From IMG/VR virus record IMGVR_UViG_3300046011_004984, positions 1 to 21,205 of that record: DNA of 21,205 nucleotides, one strand, 5' to 3'. Under the pieces are notes generated by a model. It worked only from the letters and a program-made list of their open reading frames with translations, did not search any database and was not told the origin of the DNA. Each line of letters begins with the position of its first letter. Position 1 is the stretch's first letter. The position numbers and the translations under genes are program-made. The stretch comes from a virus. Shown piece after piece: positions 7,222-19,200 of the stretch.

Positions 7222-10200
7222 ATTGGGTTGTAATTGCCGTTATTTCTGCATCATTTAATCTTACTGGATAATATGCAATTTTAGAAATTGTTTGAGCACC
7301 TGTTTCGTTACCTATATTTAACCGTTGCATAGGATTTACAGAATCGACTATATCTGAAGCACTATCAGTTACTAATGTTGCATTATCACCATTTGAAATA
7401 TAAGACACTATAGCATTTGTAACAGTGATAACTACACTTGCCGATAAAGTAGTTGATGGTGCTTGTGAAGTTACTAAGGTGTTTCCTAATACCGAAACAA
7501 CATAAGTTCCTGCAGGATATGAACCTACTCCGGTTGTTACTGCAATAGTTGCACCTGGAAATATTCCATTAATTACTGCAATTGATGTAAATGTAGTAGT
7601 TGTTGTAGTTGATGCCGATGCAGTAATTACTACTGGTAATAACGTTGATCTGTACGCTACTGCATGAGTAACTTCATTATTTAAAACTGCAGTAGTTATA
7701 CTAGAAAGATTAAACTGTGTTGTCGATGTATTAGTTTTACCAACTGCTTTATAAATCATTGACGACGTGCCAGTAGTTAACCCACCTACTGCGATAGTTG
7801 TAGATTGATTAACGTTTTCAATAAACACACCACCATAATCTTTAACTGTAATTGACTTATCAATTGCAGTTGCAGCTTGAGAAATTAATATAGTACCTTC
7901 ATTTTGATTATACCATCTTGAGAAATTAGTACCGCCAACATAAACCGTATCTGCTTCTCGTGTTACAATAGTTGTAACAGTTGGTATATAACTTGTAACC
8001 ATTCCTCCATCTTCTAATTGCGCACCCCACATTACAATCGAATCACCTGCTGTTTCTAACTTAATACCTACACCATGATCTGATGTATTGTCAGTAAAAT
8101 CATATCTTGTTAGTGTTGTAGTTACTGGAATTGTATACCAAGATGGCTCTGAAGACTCAATTACTGGGGTATTTGGATCCATTGTGTATTGTATACTTCC
8201 TGTTCCTGAAACTCTCTTAATCCATATTGAGAATGTTCTAGGAATAGGACCGCCTGCAGGAGCAGATTGGAACATAATTTTTGCAGGAGCAAGTGCAGTT
8301 GTACCGCTATCAGCTGTAAATTTAATTGCAGTAGTTCCATCCGGAGCAACTACACCAGATAATGGATCTCTTGAAATACGTGTATCATACCATGTTGTAG
8401 CATCTGTTATTACTCCTAACGTGAATAACGCAGAATATCTTATATAATTAGTTCGACTTTCTTCGATTAATAACCCTGATGACATTCTAGTTACTGTATT
8501 ATATGTAAACCTTGGTTGATTAGCAATTGCAACTTTCATTACTCCTGACATATCATAATATGTACCAATTGACTCACGCGTAAATGTAATCCTTGGATCT
8601 AATGTTCTACTATTAGCAAAATCAAACATTACGGTTGGTTTTACTTTTGGTCTTGTATCACTTGCTTCTAATCCTGCACCGGACGATCTAAATGTACCCT
8701 GTCTTGCATCAAATGTACTTCCTGTCGGTAAAGTCCATGATCCGGAAATTGTACCAGTAAGGTTAGTACCACTGTAATTAAGTGTAGATGCGTTTATTGT
8801 ATTACCTGAAACATCTAATGTTCCTAAAACTTTAACTACAACTGGTGCTAAATTAGTACCATTACCTACTGCAGTTAAAAAGTCAGAAGAACCAGGAGTT
8901 GTAAATACTACCTTTATTGTTTCTGCCGCACCTGCTCCTATAGTATCAATAATTTTAGAACCGTCAATTTTATATTGTTCGGCATTAATATCACCAACAT
9001 CACCAGTTTTTACTATTCTATTTCTTAGATCATTAGTAGTAGTTGTAGCTATTAAACTATAGGTATTTTGAGAAGTGGTTGTTCCGTTGTAAGACGCTAA
9101 CATAACATAATTAGTTAACGCAGTAGTACCACTACCAAATACCGCATTCGTAATACCGTCACCGCCTGTAACAACTGTACCAAATGATATTTCAGTAGGT
9201 GCTACCGATGATCCACTATTATTTCCTAATACATTCCCTGTACTTATTGCAGCTAGTTTACCTAACGCAACACCGTTATTTTTAAGATCGATCCAACCGT
9301 ATGTTGCGTTAAATTGATTACTATTAAAGCTAGCAACACCTAAATTAGCCTGAACAAAACTACTTGGTACAGTAGACGCTGTAGGTGCAGCAGTTAGTGC
9401 GAGTTTACTTTGATCAACTGCAGCAGTTGAACTAACCATACTGTTAACAATCTTACCAGCACCGATTATAGAAGTTAAATTGTAATATGTTATTCCGGAA
9501 ATTGTTTCAGAAACAACCGATAACGTTATATCTCCGATAATCGTTTTATTACGCCATTTATACTCTGTTGACAATCCACTGTCAGTTGGTCCAATTACAT
9601 ATGATAACACTTGTGCAGATTGTGGAGTACTTGTTACTTTAACATCACCTAACTTTGAAACTGCATCTTTTGACGATATTTGAGTATCTACATAACCTTT
9701 AGTTGCAGCATCTGAATCTACTGCAGGTCCATTTAAGCCAGTAATTCGATGCTCGCCATTCATGTTAATAGGGCCGTTCATAGCAGTAATACCATTTAAT
9801 GGTAAGAATCCAGGTCCAATAATTGACGTAAACGGCATCAATGAACCACCGTGATCTAATCCTAATCGTTTATCAATATACCCACGTACTGCACTTTGAA
9901 CAGGAACAATTTCAGATGCATTGTTAGTTAATGATGAATCAGATGAAAACTCGTTAACAACAACCCCTCTACTAAAACCAAACCCTTCGATGTTTGATAA
10001 CGAAATCTTAGCACTAAACGTTACAGTACCAGTACCTTGGTCTACTGAGAAGAAACGTCCTACTCTAAATATACCATCTTGATTAGTTGAAACGTAAAAA
10101 CAACGTCCTACACCTTCGTCTAATGTTTCGTGTGCAGGGTTTCTTGCTAATGCAGGATCACCGTAGATTGAATATGGAATATTTGTAGTACTATATCCGC

Positions 10201-13200
10201 CGGTACCTATATCACAGAAATCGTGTCCTGTTGCACGACAGGTACTAATACGTGTCGTTACTTGGCCGCCTACATCAACTGCATACCCAAGTTTTAAAGT
10301 ATAAGATGATGTTTTACTAAACGGTTTACTAATACCTAAACTATCACCTAATCCAGATGTACTAGTTCTAACAATTGTAGTAGTACCAGTTCCATATAAT
10401 CCGGGATTATACGGATAAAATATAACAGCATGGGTAGCATCAGCACTTGAAATTACTTGTACAAATCCGTTATAAAGTAAACTGCTATTTCCTGCAATTT
10501 GGTACCAAGTTCCTGCAGTAAGAGCTGATCCTAATGTTGAATAATTATATGCTACCGAATACCCTTCAACACCATTATAAGTAGTTAATGTTGGAAGACC
10601 TGTGTTGGCATTAACAATTGTAGCAGCAGTATCTGCACCAAAAACACCAGGATCTCCAGAAAACAACGTAGTTAATTGTGTAACGGTTTCACCGGTAGAT
10701 GCAATAGACGTTCTATAAACAGGTGTTGTTAGCTCTATTATTATTACTGCATCACGGTCTTGTGATGACCGTGCTGGAGCATTTGGAGCAATACCAATTT
10801 GAACAGTTGGCGTAGTTATATAACCCGACCCTGGTCTTATTAAATTAATTTGTGTAATAACACCATTAACTACATTACATGATGCAGTTGCTTGTTGAGT
10901 GTACGGTTCACCTACTATAGTGATAGGTGGTGGTACAGTATATCCAGTACCGCCATCTGATATATAAATTCTTTTTACACTAGCTGCTAATATTGCTCTA
11001 ATTGGAGACCCGTTTGGTGCCCAACATGACGGACTTACTACAATTTTGTTAGTATCTTTATCAACTGATTGAACAATTGTTTCCGAGTTCATATTTGCAG
11101 TAGTTGGTGTTTTGATTGATACCAATAAACTAGTACCAGATATAAAATCAGTTTTTACTGCGTTACTTGGTGATCCTGTAGTTAACGTAAATGTATATGT
11201 CGACGGAGTTGATTTTACATAATAGATAATTCCTTTTTCTAATCCATTAGTTGTAGTATTTGACTTAACTATATCACCTGTAGATAGACCAGTTTCTGCA
11301 ATTGTTGTAAATGTAGTACCACTAGCAATAGTTGTTACAATATATTCAGATGTAATGATCATTCCCGGCACATACCCTTCAACCGATGGAAGAGTTAAGG
11401 TAGTTTGATCTTTTATTGAAGTAACCTGCAACGGAACATTATAATTAGAATTTGAATTTCCGCTAATTGTAATAAAGCTATCAACTTTTGGTATTAAGTT
11501 ATCCTTATTGTACGGAATGTTAAATGTTACTAATTTATTAACTGTGCTGTCAACTTGTAATGTACTACTTGCAAACACCATTGCAGGAATACCAGTTCCG
11601 TCTGCAGAATTATTAATAATTGCATTAGCTGAAATTTCAAGATAGCCGTTGTTATTAACACCAAATGTAACTTCACTTCCTGCAGTAACAGTACCTACAC
11701 CATTTAAAACAGTTATACTAGTATGCGTTAAATTTCCTACAGTAATTTCTGAACTTACAACAGTACCAATAAATTCAACAGTAGATACTCCGCCAACTAA
11801 CACTTTACTGACAATAATTGTTCCAGGAACAATTGTTCCCGAATTTCCTGAAACTTCTAATATCTGAGTAGTGTTGTTATACTCTACACCTAATCTAGAT
11901 GCTGCAAAAGTCGGAACTACATATTTTAATACACGATGTAATCTACCATTCCATGAAGTGATATATGTTCCTTTATTGATTTGATCAATAACTGAATCTT
12001 GTGTAATACGACTTACTGCTATTTTAGTATCACTAACTTTAGATCCTTGTGTTTTAAATGAGAACGACACCGGGCCTGCTGGAGTAATTGTTGGATTTGC
12101 AGTTGATGTAGTTACCGACCCTAATGTAATAGTATAAACACTACTTATTGGTCCGGTTACAGTTGATACAATTTGTCCTGTAAACCCAATGCCTACAATA
12201 GTTTGTCCAGCTTCGATTATTCCGACAACATTATTAACTGTTATTGTAGTACTTGAAACACTACCGGATACGATAGATGCTGTTATATTTGAAGAAGGAT
12301 CACCATTTACGATGTTAGCAGGGTCAACAATAAAACTGTAATATGCAAAATCATTATCACTTTGTAAAATTGCAACGTTTGGATCTAATAAATCACCAGT
12401 TGATTCTGTTAAGTTATATGCAACAATACGATATACATCATTTAAGTTGTCATTATATTGTAATGCAGTTGATGGTCTAGTCGGTTTAACGTTATCAATA
12501 TTATTAAATTTTACGTTAGTTGTTACACGAATAGTTACTACCTGCCCATGGTACAATTCTTTTGCTAACCCAGCCGATGCTGCACTAGTTGAACTTGTTG
12601 AAGCAGATAAGTTCAGTTTAAGAACTGTTTTAGTTCCAATTAAAATTGAAGTATACTCAACTGATGTGATTGAATACTTAGTAATAATACCGCCATTTAC
12701 TGTATGATCAATTTCTAATGTAGAACCATTTGTTGGTTTATAATCATAACCACTAATCCACACAGATACCGCAGAAGTTGTAGCAGTAGGAGTCATTTCG
12801 TTAATAGTTAACCCTTGTTTATACACTATTGCAGTTTGAATCATGTGGTTAGCAAGGTTAGTACTATCTGGTAATTCAGTAACGTCAAACCCCGACGCCC
12901 TCATACCGTAATTACCAAAGGTGTTTGAACAGCCTACGCCTCTTAAGTTACTACCGTTGTTTGCCCAAAGCCCGGTATGTGCATAATACGTAAATGTACA
13001 TACTTGTTCAGTAAACGCACCATTTGTTGCAAGAATACCATATGCTAAATCATTAAACATAGCAAAGTCGTTTGCTAACATAGACCGATTACCGCCAGTT
13101 TCTAAATTAATCCGTAAATTAGCACCATTATTTAAGAAAGTAGTAACCGATGATGCAATAGTTGATATATCGGTTAACACTGTACCGTAATCATCTGTAT

Positions 13201-16200
13201 TATCTCCAGTTGGTAATGATGGGAAGTACTGCGGTCCGATAACAAGTGTTAACAATGCACCTGCACCGTACCCTGTAGATATATTACTATTTGCAGTTGC
13301 AAGGGCAGTTAATGATGCCGGAGTAGATGTAAAGTTGCCAGCAGTTGCTCCTGTTCTTGTAAAACTAACTGCAGTTACTGCACCAGTTAACGACACTGCA
13401 GTAACATATGCAATTACTCCAGATACTCCGGATACTGTTAATAAATTACCAACTGCATATGTGCCAGTTTGTGTTCCTGATATAGTTGCAGATACAACTT
13501 TACATGGTATAGCAACTGACGGAATAGCTGTCCATGCATGATCAACAACATAATCAATTATTATATCACACAAATTGCCTGCGTTAGTTACATAAGTAGA
13601 AGTTGACGTCGGTAGTGTGGTATAAAAGATTTGGCTTACACCGTTACCGGACGATTTAGTAATTACATTATTTGCTATAATATCTTGCAATATAGATTTT
13701 AAATGAATGTATGCTTGTTTACATAATTCAAGTTCGTCCGGAATAACACTTTGTATATTATTAGCAGTATCATAATAATAAAATGAAATAGCACTATCAT
13801 AAGTTTGACTTGTTCCACCAAAGAAAATGTCATACGTGATAGCATCAATTATGTACCCGGTATCTCTTTCGCTAGTTAACACGTTATAATTAGCAAACTT
13901 ACTAATATTATACCCGCTGCTACCAGCAGCAAGCCATGCACTAATTTCTGTTTTAATAAACTCTTTATTGTTTTGAATAATATCACGAACTTTATTTAAA
14001 TCACTGGTTGCACTAGTAGGCCAAGTAATAGTAGGTGTTGCATTAACCCCGTTGCTAATCATACCAGTTATAATTCTAATATTATTTGATAATAAACTAG
14101 TATTTGCAAAGTATAAATTTGCCAATCTTGCAGATTCGTCAATACCTGAAATTGTTAAATCTTTCAAACCACCAATTAATAAGCTTGAATACGTTCTTAA
14201 AAATGATCTACCTGCATGTATTGATCGATAGTTAGTTCCTAATATAGCATCAGTTATTGCAGCATCAAGAACAAACCCAACGTCACGTTGTGCTTTTAAT
14301 AAGTCATAAGTAAGTGCATGGGTAACAGGATCATACATATACGTAGTTGACTTATCTAACGTTAACACCACTGTTTTAGTTGATGCATCAAAACTTGCAA
14401 TATCATCAATCTGATATCGGTTACCACGTACATAGAAAGAGCAAGGTGGTTGTGGCGGTCTAACATCTAAACCACTATTGTCTTCACCTATTACTGTTAC
14501 AGTAAGTCCTTGATCTGCAATGTTAGTAATTGTACCATATAATCTACCTGCAAACCCGTCAATCAATTGACCACCTGCAAATCTTTTATAGTTATTACTT
14601 TGCGAGAAACTAGAACATTCTTGGATGTATGGTGATTTAGTTTTAATGTTACCTTCTGGATCAAGTACCATAGCAAATCCGCCATGACCTTGGAATGTCA
14701 TACCTAAAACCCTGTTTCCTTCATTACATAAAAATACGTCAATTTCTTTATTATTTTTAGGTGTACTGTTGATATCTAACGGATCAGTTAAGTAATGACG
14801 TCCGTAATTGTTAGTATCAAACAATTTCCACGTAACTATTTTAGTTACACCTGCTACAATAACAGAATACGGATATATCCCTGGTTGATCAAATGGATAA
14901 ATTACAGTACAATTCATAGTGTTGCCACTTACTGAATCAATAACTGCTCTTCCTCGTTTTTTATTATCAGTAGTCGATGTATCAGCAATTACTCTACCAA
15001 CCCATGATAATAATGCTTGATAGTTACTACCTAATGTAACAACGATCTTATTTGATACACCGTCAAATGATGCAGTAATATTGTGTGAAATTACACCGGT
15101 ACCGTTATTAGTAAACGACACAGCACTTCCATCTTTAACAGATGCAACCTTAAACGTGTTTATTGAAACAGGAATTACAAAATACCCTACATTTAATGTT
15201 AACCCAGTAGTTGTATTAACTGATAAAAATGTAACTCGATTGTTTAATAAAAATCCATGACTTACTAATGTAATTAAGTCGCCGGAATCAGTAAAAGACA
15301 CGTTAGTTGAAACAACTGGAGAATAATCAGTATAATGAGTCATTATACCGGTACCGTTGTTAGTTAACGTCGATGCACTACCAGTAATAGACAATTTAAC
15401 TTTAAATGTGTTTTCTGAAACAGGTATTGCATAATAATCAATATCAGTAGTTAACCCGGTAGTTGTACTAATAGTTACAAATTTTACTTTTGAATTTAAA
15501 ATAAGACCATGCGATGCTAATGTAACTAAATCACCGGTATCTGTAAATGACACAAAACTTGATACTACAGGTGAATCATCAGTTCCGTTATAATTAACTT
15601 TACCAATTTCTAGTGCATCAATAATAGAATCACGATAAAAGAACATGTTAACCCATGCACTTTGACTAATTCTGTCAATTGGTCGAATAATTGTTCTACG
15701 GAATTCGTCACCTTTAATAGAAACGTTAGCGGGTAATCTAATTGGATAATCTTCGTAGTAAATACCACTTTCTACAAATACTGTAATTTGTAAATCACGA
15801 ACAGTTTCACCAAATTCTAATTCCTCACCAACTTGAATTACAACAGTTAATGTTGTGCTAGTACCAGTTGGTATTGCATCTGCAGTAAATGAGAATGTAT
15901 TAGTCGTTACAGATGATACAACCCATGAACCTGTTGGTGCATTAGTGTTACTACCAGAAAAATTAGCAGAATTTACAATAATATTTGTTCCTGCAGTAAC
16001 TGTGTGATTGTTACTAGTAACTATAATATTAGCATTTGAATATGCCCAGGTAACATTAGATAAAATATAAGATGATGTAAAGAATCCAGGTTTAGATAAC
16101 CGAACTTGTACAGTATCAACATTTCCTAGTGTACCTACACCAAACTCACCAGGTCCTGTTATCGCAGTTGGGGTTTGACCAATACTTAATTCAGCTGTAT

Positions 16201-19200
16201 TTCCAGATGTTAACGTAACTACTGCAGTGCCAGTTGACAACGTAGCAGATAATCCAGTAACTGTTCCAACAGTGATTGTAATACTGCCTGCAGTTTTATG
16301 ATTAACCGATAGTGTAAATTGTGTAAGACTGTCAATTGAGATAATAGTTAACGATGTATCTTGTGCCGGCACATATTTTACAATTGTGCCATATGCGTCC
16401 GATGCATCAACTGTTGATGAACCGACACCAAGTACTACTTTAGCAGGAAAAATATCGTTGTTTGACGGTGACCCTTGATCAACAAATCCTCTACCACCAT
16501 TGTTAACACAAACATGCCATATTCCAGTGCCGTATGATGCAACTGGTGCTACGCCGACACCGTATTGAAGAATATTAAGAACTGTATCAAAACTATTAGT
16601 AAATTTTGTTATTGAATCATTTGAATTTAATATACCTGTTCCATTTAATGTCAATGTAACAGAATTACCAGTTAATGTAGTTAATTTAAAATTATGAGTA
16701 GTTGCATTTGCTACATAATAAATTGTATTGGTAACAATACCAGTAGTTGTTGTGATAGATGAGAATGATACTGATGTACCGTTAGTTAGACCATGGCTAG
16801 TTAAAACAACTAAATCGCCAATATCAACAAACGATACTGATCTTAATGATGCAACATTTGCTGCTATATTACCTTGTACAAATATAGAAGTTGACGGTAA
16901 CTCGCTTGCATTTGAGAATGAAACAAGCTGAGGCAACGATTGATATCTAACTGCAGTTTCTTTATTTAAGACCTGCAATGCAACTGTTTTAGCAAATTGT
17001 AATCCGTCAAGCGATTGTTTATAATGTGTGCCGCCAACTGCAATAGTTCTTGCACTAGCATTTTTATAAAAACTTTTTCCTGAATTAATAGCTTGCCATG
17101 TTCCGCCTGTTATTAAATCAATACACATTGAATCAATGATAAATCCTAAATCTCTATAACACAACGATTCATCGTATACAAACCCGCCTGCAAATGTAGT
17201 ATTAACATACACAACAGTGCTGTTAACAATTGACGTTGAATTGTTTATAATAAGATTTCTTAATGATATTGCATTTCTATACATATCATTTGTATCATTA
17301 TTAGTAAATGTATCTTCGTTAACTAGCGTTATTGTAGGGCTGGCAACAGTTAAAAAGTTAACAACTTTGTCAACTTTATCGTTAATTAACGCAGTTATTG
17401 CAGATAGTTGAGGCGCAGTGCCGGAATAATTAGCAGTAATTTGTGCAGTAGCAAAAGTTTTTACACGATTAAAAATGTTTGTTGTACCGTTGGTGTTACC
17501 TGGTGCATCGCCAACTTTTGTATATTGTTGACTTGCTCGATATAATGCCGAATCTCCACCAAACGTTATATCATATAACAACGCAGTTACAATATTTTGT
17601 AATTCCTGAACCATCTTTACTCGATCATAAGTAACGCCGTAAAACAGTTCTCCGATATCTTGATTATCATATACATACAATTCGGTGTTAGTAGCAATAT
17701 TGTTAATGATACTATATGTAAAAATTGATCTAGTTTGATCAATCATTGCTGCAGTAATAGTTTGATTAGTGTTAACTTTTATATTCGAACTTAATGCAGG
17801 AAACGTTGGTAACGTTGTTGGAACTTTACCAGATTGTATAATATCGGTTATAACTTTGAATAATCTTATAATTTTAGTTTGTTTAATCTCAGTATCAATT
17901 ACTGGATAAAACTTATTCATAAACCAAGATGTAGATGTAGTAGGTCCGGTTGTATACACAGCAGTTGTATTGCCAATACCGGTATAGACTGTTTGCAAAT
18001 CACTATTGCCGGTTGTAATATCTGGGTATGTAGTAGACACTGGCACATTTGCAATATCAGTTAAAATATCTGCAATTAACGTAATGTTTGACGAAACTGA
18101 CAACGACGCAACTATACCATTAGATAGTGTATCATTTCTATATTGTCTTACAGATTGCTGATATGATACGTTTAATGTACCGTTTTTAATAATTGATTGT
18201 GCTAATACGTTGACATGTCTAATTGCTGCAATACATGCTTCTGATTCTGAATCTTTAATAAAATTAGATGATGCGTTAGCCCAAAATTGTTTTCCAGCAT
18301 ACACACTTTGACTATTACCGCCGTATGTTAAATCGTATACTAAACTCCAAATAATATATTTTATATCACGATTGCTTAACGCTCTATCATAAATTACATT
18401 TGGATATTTTGAACTTAAAAACGACAATGTTTCAGCTTGAATAAATGCAATATTTTCTAACAATAACTGTTTAGCTGATGCATGCCCAACTAGATCATAC
18501 CCTACTGCTGGATTTGCAGGTAATGGATACTTTACTGCAGGCAATGTTCCGTACAGTACGTAGTTACGAATAACGTTAATATTTGAAATAATTAAACTTG
18601 TTTTTGATGCCGCTGGTAGATTACGAATTGCCGGTGTTAACATTAACAAGTTGATTAAATTTTTACGATCTATGGTACCAGTTGCACTAAATCTTCCAGC
18701 ATTTAATTGTAATGTAGTATTTGAGAACGAAACTGAAGTAAGGGTTGATCTAGTAACTACAAACGAAACAACTGCACTGTTATTAAATGAAGAAATTGTA
18801 ACCGCATCAGACGCAATATCTATACCAATTAGAGATGCATTAATAAGAATCTCACTTGCTACTGGATACAAAATTGATGTTTGTGTGTTAAAGAATAATG
18901 TTATTTGAGATCCGTCACACTCTGCTGATTTAATAGATATTGGATTAATAATTAACATAGATGCTAATTGTTCAGCACTTATATTAGTACCAGCATTTTT
19001 AAATGCAATTGCTGTTTGAACACTTTGATAATTTGATTTAAACAATGCATCGTACTTAATTGCATTAATTAATTGTAAAGTATATGCTTGTAATGCAACT
19101 GTGTTATATGAGAAATCGATAATTTGATCTCTTATAAAGTTAACAGTTTCGACCCACTGAATTAAACCATCACTAGTTGGATTATCGTGAACATAACTTA

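Noticed and set aside
7406-7700. Thr-rich run near the giant protein's C-terminus considered as a diversity-generating variable region
   Set aside because: No reverse transcriptase, template repeat or near-identical second copy is visible in the window.
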